A stretch of 10,181 nucleotides of DNA from Bacteroidales bacterium UBA5281 (GTDB taxonomy: Bacteria > Bacteroidota > Bacteroidia > Bacteroidales > Lentimicrobiaceae): assembly GCA_002410555.1 (NCBI GenBank), contig DHSR01000079.1:64749-74929 (forward strand), in the 5' to 3' direction. The translations under genes were made by a program, and so were the position numbers. Of the stretch, positions 1-6,357 are shown in pieces. The number at the start of each line of letters is the position of its first letter. Position 1 is the stretch's first letter. The notes under the pieces are model-generated. The model was not told the origin of the DNA. It worked only from the letters and a program-made list of their open reading frames with translations, and did not search any database.

Positions 1-21
1 GATCACAGATTACAGATCACC
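1..21. repeat. Short heptameric tandem repeat at left edge
   Basis: Three consecutive 7-base units, GATCACA, GATTACA and GATCACC, fill the first 21 bases and may continue outside the window. Read on the minus strand they begin exactly at the TGA stop of the membrane-protein gene (stop at 17-19) and run downstream of it. Similar 7-base units follow the last gene of the window. Function is unknown; it may be a dispersed intergenic repeat, but three copies alone could be chance. Confidence 0.45.
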
Positions 22-1297
22 GAAAACGCAGTTTCGAGAATTTTCCCACTTTGCCCCAATCCACCAGACTGTAAAATGCCAGCAACACTCCACTAATGGT
101 GATGGCCTGAATACGGTAAGTAAACCAATAGTGCACAAAAGAATGATTGGCGGCGCCAAAAAACCAGATATAAGGCAATACAGCCACTACCAGAAATAGT
201 ATTGCTTTGGAGAATCCCTGCTTATTGAAATAAAACGGACTGAGTAGTAAGGGAATTGCCAGTAAAATATTGATAAACACCAAAGGTATTAAATTGAAAT
301 TTCTCACAAGGGCATCAAGCCTGCTGATGTCCTGGCTTCCGGCCCTTCTCAAAAATTGATTTGTAATATCTGCAACGATGTTTATTTCGCTAAAGGGAAT
401 GGTAACAATCATTTTCATAGCCCAGGCTCCGGTGTACGCCACAATCCAGAGCAGTCCGAAAAGTACCAGTTTTTTGAAACCTGACCAAAGGTCCTTTCTC
501 AGGTTGTTCTCTTCATCACGCAGGCTAACCCAAATGAGCATGGGAATGCCAAGTGTAAGCAAGGGTGCCGTCAATAAATCAAAATAGGTGGTGATGGCTC
601 CTGAAATAAAGAATAAAACTGCCGGATTCTTCTTTCGGTGTATCCATCTAATGAGAATAAAACTCATAAGTATGGCAATTATTAGCACCGGCGACATTTG
701 CATGGAAAACTGCATTACATACACATTCATAAAGAACAAGCCCGAAACCAGCAATAAAGCTTTTAAAGCGCCCATTTCTCTGTAAAGTATCATGGCAAAC
801 AAAGCCATAAGTAGTGAGGTGATCATGAAAATGATCCATTTGATTTCATTGTAATTGGTAAAAGCGTAAAATATTCTAAAAAGGTATGAATTGCCATGCC
901 AGTATCGGGCATAGAAGAAATTAGGGTCTTTGGTATTATTTTGAACACTGTACTTTACCCATTTCCATTGCGAAGTATACGGAGCGCTATAATCTACCCG
1001 GCCTCTGCCCAGCAAGGAGGATTTTAAAATATCATGATTGTCAACGGTATAGATGATATTGGTAATCAATCCATCCATGGCATAATCGGGGCGGTGGTTC
1101 ATACCTTCAATGATCATGTGTGGATAGCTCGGCTGATTTTCCATGTATTTCAGGCTGTTTTCAATGTTGCTTCTCACCGGTTTGTCGGGGATGAGGCTCG
1201 AAAGCATAGAAAAGCCTAAAAAAAACAGGATAAGAACAATAAATACTTTTAGATAATACAGCACAATTGCCAGTGCTTTAGGAATTGATCGTGCCAT
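17..1297 (-). CDS. Polytopic inner-membrane protein, unknown function (possible GT-C-like)
   Basis: A 426-residue integral membrane protein. The first membrane segment is at about residues 8-33. A polar loop of roughly 120 residues follows (about 34-152), and then about eight hydrophobic segments to residue 410. One large extracytoplasmic loop followed by many helices is the arrangement seen in several GT-C glycosyltransferases, but I see no family signature that proves this. Notable strings are RYWHG (131-135) at the end of the loop, FDLLTAP (239-245) inside the membrane, and NHSFVHYWFTYR (384-395) near the C-terminus. From memory, uncharacterised membrane proteins near cell-surface polysaccharide genes carry similar strings, and I infer a role in envelope glycan synthesis from that and from the neighbours. 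The ATG at 1295-1297 places a charged MARSIPK directly before the first helix. It lies 194 bp downstream of the next minus-strand gene and may share its transcript or use its own promoter. Confidence 0.85.
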   Translation of the reverse strand: MARSIPKALAIVLYYLKVFIVLILFFLGFSMLSSLIPDKPVRSNIENSLKYMENQPSYPHMIIEGMNHRPDYAMDGLITNIIYTVDNHDILKSSLLGRGRVDYSAPYTSQWKWVKYSVQNNTKDPNFFYARYWHGNSYLFRIFYAFTNYNEIKWIIFMITSLLMALFAMILYREMGALKALLLVSGLFFMNVYVMQFSMQMSPVLIIAILMSFILIRWIHRKKNPAVLFFISGAITTYFDLLTAPLLTLGIPMLIWVSLRDEENNLRKDLWSGFKKLVLFGLLWIVAYTGAWAMKMIVTIPFSEINIVADITNQFLRRAGSQDISRLDALVRNFNLIPLVFINILLAIPLLLSPFYFNKQGFSKAILFLVVAVLPYIWFFGAANHSFVHYWFTYRIQAITISGVLLAFYSLVDWGKVGKFSKLRFR

Positions 1298-1348
1298 TCT
1301 TTCTTTTGGTTAAAAATTAAGTTTACTGATGGTTGTGGTTAAAAAGCG

Positions 1349-1358
1349 GGTAAAGGTA
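1349..1358 (-). promoter_or_regulatory. Candidate -7 element for the 17-1297 gene
   Basis: On the minus strand this reads TACCTTTACC. It matches the Bacteroidota -7 consensus TAnnTTTG in seven of eight positions (final G replaced by A). It sits about 50 bases before the ATG. The same ten bases occur upstream of the 6358-8181 gene. No -33 TTTG box is evident, so this is a weak call. Confidence 0.25.
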
Positions 1359-1491
1359 GGATGAATATTTGCATGATTTACTTTATCCTGAAACATGTAT
1401 GACCTATTGACTGGAAAATCCCTGAGTATGTTTACTGATTTCTCTTATACCAAACCAGGAGTGGCAACATTTTTTAAGATGCTTCCTCTTG

Positions 1492-2904
1492 TTACTCCTT
1501 TGGTTTGACGACAGGTTTCGGATATCGCCCTTCTTTTGCAGCTTCATAATCAGGGAATACCAGTAAATCGTTGAACCTTTCGGTTCGGTTTAAACGTCCA
1601 AATGAATCCCAATAAGCTTCTTTGGTCATAGAAACATAATGAATGGCTCCATTGAAATATTGTTGTATCTGAAAAATGTTATGTCCGATGAAAATTACGG
1701 CAATAAGGAATGGGACAACTCTAATTCTCCAATTTTTGTGGATCAGCAAATAATGAAACACAGCCGCCAGGGGGAAAGCCAGCAATCCATACATGTCGAT
1801 AAAAGCCCGGTTGCCGTAGCTTCCACCATACCACCACAACCACCAGGAAGCAAGCACATAGGTGTTGATTAGGAAATAGAAAAAAACCGGTATAAAAAAC
1901 TGTCGATGCCGGCGGTAGAGATGTATGAAACCCAGCAGTGCTATCAGCATAACAGGCGTATATACCAGCCAGCCTTTGCGGTAGCTCAGCAAGATGTTGG
2001 CAAACTGAGGGTTTCCAAAGAAAAACCTGCCTCCATCACCATAGCCATTGAAGAAGAATTGCCCGCTCGTCATTTTCCAATAGATGATTTGAGGGGTGCA
2101 AATCAGCAGAAAAGCTAAAATAAAAACCAAAATATGTTTCCACTGATGAAGAAGCATGGCTGCCCGTTTTTTAAGGTCGTTTAATGAGCCAATGTTCCAT
2201 AGGGGAATAAGGATCAAAGCGACCATATTGGTAGGCCGCACCAGTGCAATCAACCCGGCCGAAATACCCATTAAAACAGCCCGGCCAATTCGGGGTTTTT
2301 TATAATAAGAGGAAGTGTTGTAAGCAAGCCAGATAATAAGAAAAAAACTGTAGGCATGGCTAAATGCAGCTTCGCGGGTAGCATAATAAAGGAAATTGGT
2401 GGCAAAGATGGTGCACAATAAGGTCAATGCAATTGCCAGGTCAGTAAAGTACGGTTTAAGCATTTTTCTGATCAGAACAAATCCTAAAATAGTGTAAAAA
2501 AGCGAGCTGAGCAACAACGCGAGCTTATATGGCGCGGAAAAACCCATGGCTTCCTGACCGGTAATTTTAAGGAAATAATGAAACGGAATTATAAAAGGCG
2601 CGTACATCATAGATGTACCCATGGTAGTCATAATTACATAGTTGCCATTGGGAGCAGTTACGGGCCAAAATTTATGTTCAAACTTGCCAGGATCTTCTTT
2701 TACAAAGTCGAGTCGCAAATCATGATATACCAACAGGGCAGGAAGGTATGCATAATAATGCATTACATCGCCACCCCAGATATATTTATGACTTCTGTAC
2801 TCTCCGATATAAAAAATACGAAACAGTAAGATGAGTGCAATTAAAAATATAGCCCAACCCGAATAGTTCCATTTTTTTAAAAAGGCATACCGATTTTCAA
2901 ACAT
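1492..2904 (-). CDS. GT-C-like integral membrane glycosyltransferase (short paralogue)
   Basis: A 470-residue polytopic protein with a first helix at about residues 16-32, then an acidic first loop (GGDVMHYY, 44-51) and about ten further hydrophobic segments. The topology and early-loop aspartate resemble lipid-linked-sugar-dependent GT-C enzymes (GT39/ArnT/PMT-like). That assignment is by architecture, so donor and acceptor are unknown. It is a paralogue of the 6358-8181 protein. Shared strings include GFSAPY (121-126), VRP (222-224), YRKGW (308-312), NRAF (365-368) and an MTK-containing segment (426 onward). It ends about where the longer paralogue starts its extra domain. The C-terminal tail (450-470) is polar and proline/lysine-rich. 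The open frame extends to 3000, but that codon is TTG. An ATG at 2973 is possible. I prefer the ATG at 2902-2904 because a -7-like element lies just upstream, at 2929-2936, inside any longer version. Confidence 0.87.
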   Translation of the reverse strand: MFENRYAFLKKWNYSGWAIFLIALILLFRIFYIGEYRSHKYIWGGDVMHYYAYLPALLVYHDLRLDFVKEDPGKFEHKFWPVTAPNGNYVIMTTMGTSMMYAPFIIPFHYFLKITGQEAMGFSAPYKLALLLSSLFYTILGFVLIRKMLKPYFTDLAIALTLLCTIFATNFLYYATREAAFSHAYSFFLIIWLAYNTSSYYKKPRIGRAVLMGISAGLIALVRPTNMVALILIPLWNIGSLNDLKKRAAMLLHQWKHILVFILAFLLICTPQIIYWKMTSGQFFFNGYGDGGRFFFGNPQFANILLSYRKGWLVYTPVMLIALLGFIHLYRRHRQFFIPVFFYFLINTYVLASWWLWWYGGSYGNRAFIDMYGLLAFPLAAVFHYLLIHKNWRIRVVPFLIAVIFIGHNIFQIQQYFNGAIHYVSMTKEAYWDSFGRLNRTERFNDLLVFPDYEAAKEGRYPKPVVKPKE

Positions 2905-2928
2905 CTGAATCAGTTTTACTTTTTCAAG

Positions 2929-2936
2929 CAAAAGTA
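2929..2936 (-). promoter_or_regulatory. Candidate -7 promoter element of the 1492-2904 gene
   Basis: On the minus strand this reads TACTTTTG, a full match to the Bacteroidota -7 consensus TAnnTTTG. It ends 24 bases before the ATG at 2904, which would give a leader of roughly 20 bases. The identical octamer precedes the divergent MBOAT gene at 3436-3443. No convincing -33 TTTG was found at the expected spacing. If real, it excludes the upstream TTG (3000) and ATG (2973) starts. Confidence 0.4.
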
Positions 2937-3031
2937 TATAAATTAAACCTAATGCGGTATTTAGATTATGCATAACATTGCAGATGTAAAAATAAGCCAA
3001 AGGTCCTGGCAGTTTAAATCTCTTATTTAGA

Positions 3032-3253
3032 GCCTGCTGAAAAGCTAATTTATCATTGGATACCAGTTTGGTATAATGCTATTTTTTATGTTAAATGCAA
3101 GGCTTTTCCCGGCATACGTCCACATTCCATACTTTATATATTACGGTGCGCTGCACCTTATTATCGTTCTGACTTATTATTTCTATAAATATTACAGTCT
3201 CGTCCTGAAAGACGAGACCGTACTATAAAAAGGTTGTGAGTTTTTCAGCAGGC
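3032..3253. mobile_element. MITE-like element or IS remnant with terminal inverted repeats
   Basis: The ends form an imperfect 15-bp inverted repeat. The left end, 3032-3046, is GCCTGCTGAAAAGCT. The right end, 3239-3253, is its reverse complement with one mismatch, and the outer 12 bp are perfect. The 222 bp between carry no complete gene. Inside are a perfect hairpin (3197-3204 with 3211-3218, stem GTCTCGTC, six-base loop) and a smaller one (GGTGC/GCACC, 3145-3149 with 3153-3157). A minus-strand reading of about 30 codons ending near the left repeat could be a remnant of a transposase end, but I cannot identify it. No clear target-site duplication was found. GTTTAAA occurs on both sides (3012-3018, 3257-3263) but not directly next to the ends. 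The family is not assignable by eye. Confidence 0.55.
3197..3218. repeat. Perfect inverted repeat inside the MITE-like element
   Basis: GTCTCGTC at 3197-3204 pairs with GACGAGAC at 3211-3218 around the loop CTGAAA. There is no T-run after it on the plus strand, so a simple intrinsic terminator is unlikely. It is probably structural within the mobile element. Confidence 0.6.
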
Positions 3254-3435
3254 CCCGTTTAAAACCGTAATTACCAGAGTGAATTGTATGCGGCGAGCAG
3301 CTAAAATGCTTATAACAAAGGGCTTGCCAGAATAACAAAGTCAGTGGATAAAGGAAATGGTTCAGCTACATATCCAATCTTTGGCGATAAATTGAAAATT
3401 TAGGAGTAACTAAAGCAAATCTTAATTTACTTCCT

Positions 3436-3443
3436 TACTTTTG
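3436..3443 (+). promoter_or_regulatory. Candidate -7 promoter element of the MBOAT gene
   Basis: TACTTTTG is a full match to the Bacteroidota -7 consensus TAnnTTTG and is 42 bases before the MBOAT ATG at 3486, implying a leader of about 35 bases. It overlaps the left arm of an inverted repeat (TTTTGTG at 3439-3445, CACAAAA at 3457-3463) that could be an operator-like site. No -33 TTTG is apparent at 19-21 bp. The rest of 3254-3435 shows nothing recognisable. Confidence 0.42.
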
Positions 3444-3485
3444 TGCCTCTAAATCTCACAAAAGGCACCTCTCAACAATGTAAGA

Positions 3486-4904
3486 ATGGTTTTTAGCAGT
3501 AGCCTTTTTCTTTTGTACTTTTTGCCGGTTTTTTTATTGCTCTATTATATTTCCGGAGCAAAGGTTAAAAACTATGTGGCATTGGCCGCCAGTGTTTTCT
3601 TTTATGCCTGGGGAGCACCAACTTTTATCTTTATCGTTGCCGGTTCCATTGTAATTGATTTTTTCGCGGTAAAGGAGATGCACCAATCCACAGGACGCAA
3701 AAAAAAGTTGCTGGTAGCATTCTCCATAGCACTCAATATAGGTTTGCTGCTCTATTTTAAGTATGCCAACTTTTTTGTCGAGAATTTCAATGAGTTGCTT
3801 GCGGCTTTTGGGGGTAAACCTGCCGATTGGACCAAAGTGGCCTTACCCATAGGCATTTCCTTTTTTAGCTTTCAAAAGATGACCTATTCAGTGGATGTTT
3901 ACCGTAAGGTGCATGTCCCCCTGAAACGCATTAGCGATTTTGCACTCTATATCCTGATGTTTCCACAGTTGATTGCCGGCCCGATTGTCCGTTTTAACGA
4001 AATAGCCGATCAGCTTGAAGACCGCCGCCTCAACGAAAATGTGGACAACCGCCTAACGGGGTTTTTTAGGTTTGCACTTGGCCTGGGCAAAAAAGTGCTG
4101 ATTGCCAATGTGATGGGTGAATATGCCGATACCGTATTTGCCATGAATCCATCGGAGATGAGCACTGCCACTGCCTGGATGGGTGTTATTGCTTATGCTT
4201 TTCAGATTTATTATGACTTTGCCGGTTATTCCGATATGGCCATAGGTCTGGGAAGAATGATCGGCTTCGACTTTCTCGAAAACTTTAACAATCCCTATAT
4301 TTCCCAAAATATATCTGAATTCTGGAGGCGCTGGCATATCTCACTAGGCCGCTGGATGCGCGACTATTTGTATATTCCCCTGGGAGGCAACCGGGTAAGT
4401 ACCCGCCGCATGTATTTTAACCTGTGGTTTGTGTTTCTCATTTCGGGCTTCTGGCATGGTGCCGCCTGGACTTTTGTTATCTGGGGTGCCTTTCACGGTT
4501 TTTTCCTCATTGCCGACCGCTTGTTCCTGTTGAAGTTATATTCCAGAATCGGCAAAATTCCAGCCATTGCCATTACCTTTGTCATCACCTTAGTCGGTTG
4601 GGTGTTTTTCAGGGCCGAAACCCTGTCCTACGCTGTTGATTTTACTGGACAAATGTTCAGTTTTACCAAAGGACCGGCAGTTTACATCAGTCAGAAAGTC
4701 TGGATTATGCTATTCATCGCTGCCTTTTTTGGTTTCTGGGGCGCCTTTGGGAAGGTTGAGCAATGGCAGATGAAACTCTTTGCCAAAAAACAAGGATTGT
4801 CAACCCTGATGGTGATGACGCTTGCCTCAATTTTACTGTTTATTATTAGCCTGGCATCCATTACTTCATCAGGTTTCAACCCATTCATTTACTTTAGGTT
4901 TTAA
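3486..4904 (+). CDS. MBOAT-family O-acyltransferase, AlgI/DltB-like
   Basis: A 472-residue polytopic membrane protein of the MBOAT family. In characterised relatives (AlgI, PatA, DltB) the protein moves an acyl group, usually acetyl, across the inner membrane for transfer to a polysaccharide by a periplasmic partner. Hallmarks are visible. The block ISEFWRRWHISLGRWMRDYLY (276-295, with the conserved H284) is followed by IPLGGNR. SGFWHGAAWTF (320-330) holds H324, which matches the catalytic histidine of the family in sequence context. Further conserved strings are PIGISFFSFQ (121-130) and YYDFAGYSDMAIGLGRMIGF (242-261). Length is typical for AlgI-type proteins. The ATG at 3486 follows a promoter-like element. 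One base separates its TAA from the ATG of the SGNH gene, which indicates translational coupling and a two-protein acylation module. The natural acceptor is not known; alginate is not implied. Confidence 0.95.
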   Translation: MVFSSSLFLLYFLPVFLLLYYISGAKVKNYVALAASVFFYAWGAPTFIFIVAGSIVIDFFAVKEMHQSTGRKKKLLVAFSIALNIGLLLYFKYANFFVENFNELLAAFGGKPADWTKVALPIGISFFSFQKMTYSVDVYRKVHVPLKRISDFALYILMFPQLIAGPIVRFNEIADQLEDRRLNENVDNRLTGFFRFALGLGKKVLIANVMGEYADTVFAMNPSEMSTATAWMGVIAYAFQIYYDFAGYSDMAIGLGRMIGFDFLENFNNPYISQNISEFWRRWHISLGRWMRDYLYIPLGGNRVSTRRMYFNLWFVFLISGFWHGAAWTFVIWGAFHGFFLIADRLFLLKLYSRIGKIPAIAITFVITLVGWVFFRAETLSYAVDFTGQMFSFTKGPAVYISQKVWIMLFIAAFFGFWGAFGKVEQWQMKLFAKKQGLSTLMVMTLASILLFIISLASITSSGFNPFIYFRF

Positions 4905-4905
4905 T

Positions 4906-6225
4906 ATGAAGTGTTTTAAAAATATCATGTTTGGTTTGTTGATGCTGATGCTGGCGTTACCGCTAATACAGCGCACCACGCCCATATTCAGGGAAACGCC
5001 ATTACAAGGATATTTTTCCACCCCAAAAAAACCATCAATAACCAAAGACTCTGTTTTCGATGGTACGTTTCAGGAAGCCTATAACAACTATTTTGAACAC
5101 ACGATTGGATTTCGACCCACCCTGGTGCGCATCAATAACCAGATGGCATTTTTCGTTTTTGATACCGCTCTGGCCAATGGGGTAATTATAGGTAAGAAAA
5201 ACTATCTGTACGAAATTAACTACATCAAAGCTTACAAAGGCTGGGATTACCAGGGCGATTCAATGATTGAGGATCGTACCCGAAAAGCAGCATTTGTTCA
5301 TCAGCAGTTGACTGAAGCCGGCAAAACCCTGCTCTTTATTTTCGCACCGGGCAAAGCCACGTTTTTCCCTGAATATATTCCCGAAAAATACATGCAACGG
5401 CCATCGGGTGAAAAAACCAACCATCAGGCTTTTATCGAAAAGTTTGATAAATATGGGCTTCCCTATATTGATTTTAACAGTTGGTTTGTGCAAATGAAAG
5501 ATACTGCTTCCTTTCCTTTATATCCACAATGTGGTATTCACTGGAGTGCCTATGGTGTAGCGCTGGCAACAGACTCACTGATTCATTATATTGAAAATGA
5601 ACGTGGCATTGATATGGTAGATTTCGGATGGAATGGTTTCGATTTGCCCGATACCCTGAGAAAACCTGACTATGATATTGCCGATGGCATGAATCTGTTA
5701 TTCAAAATACCGCATTATCCCATGGCTTATCCCAGAACTGTATTCAGCAGTTATGATGGCAAGGTTCGGCCCAATGCCATTGTGGTTGCAGATAGTTATT
5801 ACTGGAATATTTTTGGGAAAGGTTACTCAAGCCGCTTGTTTAGCGATAATAACTTCTGGTATTACAACAAGGAAGTACACAATCCCGCATGGCCCGCACC
5901 GCGAAAAACCGGAGAAATGGATATGCTCGAAGAACTGAGCAAGGCTGATGTAATCATCATTATGGCCACCGAAGCAAACCTTTATCGCTTCCCCTATGGC
6001 TTTATTGACCGGGCCTATGAAACACTGAACAAAAACAGGCAGCAAGCAGGTTCGCTTTTATCCTTTAGTCAAAAAGAGACTGAAATTCAAAATATTATGA
6101 AGAGTATTGATGTAAATCCCGAATGGAAAGCGAAAGTTGCGCAAAAGGCTTTGGATCGGAAGATCAGCTACGAAGAAATGCTTAAACTGGATGCAACCTG
6201 GATTTGGGAAAGCAAGCAGAAATAA
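4906..6225 (+). CDS. AlgJ/AlgX-like SGNH protein, probable periplasmic O-acetyltransferase partner
   Basis: A 439-residue protein with one N-terminal hydrophobic anchor (about 6-21) and a soluble periplasmic domain. It resembles the AlgJ/AlgX (DHHW-type SGNH) group, which passes acyl groups from an MBOAT partner to polysaccharide. Visible motifs are IGKKNYLYE (95-103, the usual G-K-x-x-W/Y-L-F/Y turn), FIFAPGK (144-150), GIHWSAYG (210-217, H212) and VVADSYYW (293-300, with the candidate nucleophile S297). In AlgJ/AlgX the histidine block is normally DxHW; here the Asp position is G210, which may be a subfamily variant or affect activity. The C-terminus (about 395-439) is charged and helical. 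I place the start at the ATG 4906-4908, which opens MKCFKNIMFG just before the hydrophobic anchor. The frame opens earlier at 4822, but that part overlaps the MBOAT gene. The start is one base after the MBOAT stop. Confidence 0.9.
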   Translation: MKCFKNIMFGLLMLMLALPLIQRTTPIFRETPLQGYFSTPKKPSITKDSVFDGTFQEAYNNYFEHTIGFRPTLVRINNQMAFFVFDTALANGVIIGKKNYLYEINYIKAYKGWDYQGDSMIEDRTRKAAFVHQQLTEAGKTLLFIFAPGKATFFPEYIPEKYMQRPSGEKTNHQAFIEKFDKYGLPYIDFNSWFVQMKDTASFPLYPQCGIHWSAYGVALATDSLIHYIENERGIDMVDFGWNGFDLPDTLRKPDYDIADGMNLLFKIPHYPMAYPRTVFSSYDGKVRPNAIVVADSYYWNIFGKGYSSRLFSDNNFWYYNKEVHNPAWPAPRKTGEMDMLEELSKADVIIIMATEANLYRFPYGFIDRAYETLNKNRQQAGSLLSFSQKETEIQNIMKSIDVNPEWKAKVAQKALDRKISYEEMLKLDATWIWESKQK

Positions 6226-6284
6226 GAAGTTTGCTTATTCATGCCAGATGGAATACGCTTTAAATGTTAAATCTCAATGATTTC

Positions 6285-6303
6285 AACCATAGTCTTTATG
6301 GTT
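6285..6303. repeat. Short intergenic hairpin upstream of the long GT-C gene
   Basis: AACCATA (6285-6291) and TATGGTT (6297-6303) form a perfect 7-bp stem with loop GTCTT in the 132-bp gap between the SGNH gene and the next gene. It lacks a following T-run, so a standard terminator is doubtful. It could attenuate transcription or be chance. Confidence 0.3.
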
Positions 6304-6327
6304 ACTCAACGATATTAATTTGTCACG

Positions 6328-6337
6328 TACCTTTACC
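6328..6337 (+). promoter_or_regulatory. Candidate -7 element of the long GT-C gene
   Basis: TACCTTTACC matches the -7 consensus TAnnTTTG in seven of eight positions. It is 20-30 bases before the ATG at 6358. The same ten bases occur on the minus strand before the 17-1297 gene. Together with the 132-bp gap, it suggests this gene can be transcribed separately from the MBOAT/SGNH pair, but read-through is equally possible. Confidence 0.25.
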
Positions 6338-6357
6338 GGACGCTAATCCTTCTTTTT

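Noticed and set aside
2905..3000. N-terminal extension of the short GT-C gene up to position 3000
   Set aside because: The first codon is TTG, and the extension covers a consensus -7 element. The paralogue has only a short leader before its first helix.
3032..3253. Target-site duplication GTTTAAA around the MITE-like element
   Set aside because: The two copies (3012-3018 and 3257-3263) are at unequal distances from the element ends (13 and 3 bases), so they are not a clean duplication.
3439..3468. Alternative hairpins upstream of the MBOAT gene (TTTTGTG/CACAAAA or GTGCCT/AGGCAC) as a riboswitch-like switch
   Set aside because: The left arms lie within the -7 element and so would be mostly untranscribed. 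An operator is possible but an RNA switch is not supported.
4053..4337. 94-codon minus-strand frame inside the MBOAT gene
   Set aside because: Fully overlapped by the well-supported MBOAT coding sequence in another frame; no motif of its own.
4822..4905. Extension of the SGNH gene back into the MBOAT gene
   Set aside because: The ATG at 4906 immediately precedes the membrane anchor and follows the MBOAT stop by one base. The extension would translate MBOAT sequence in another frame.
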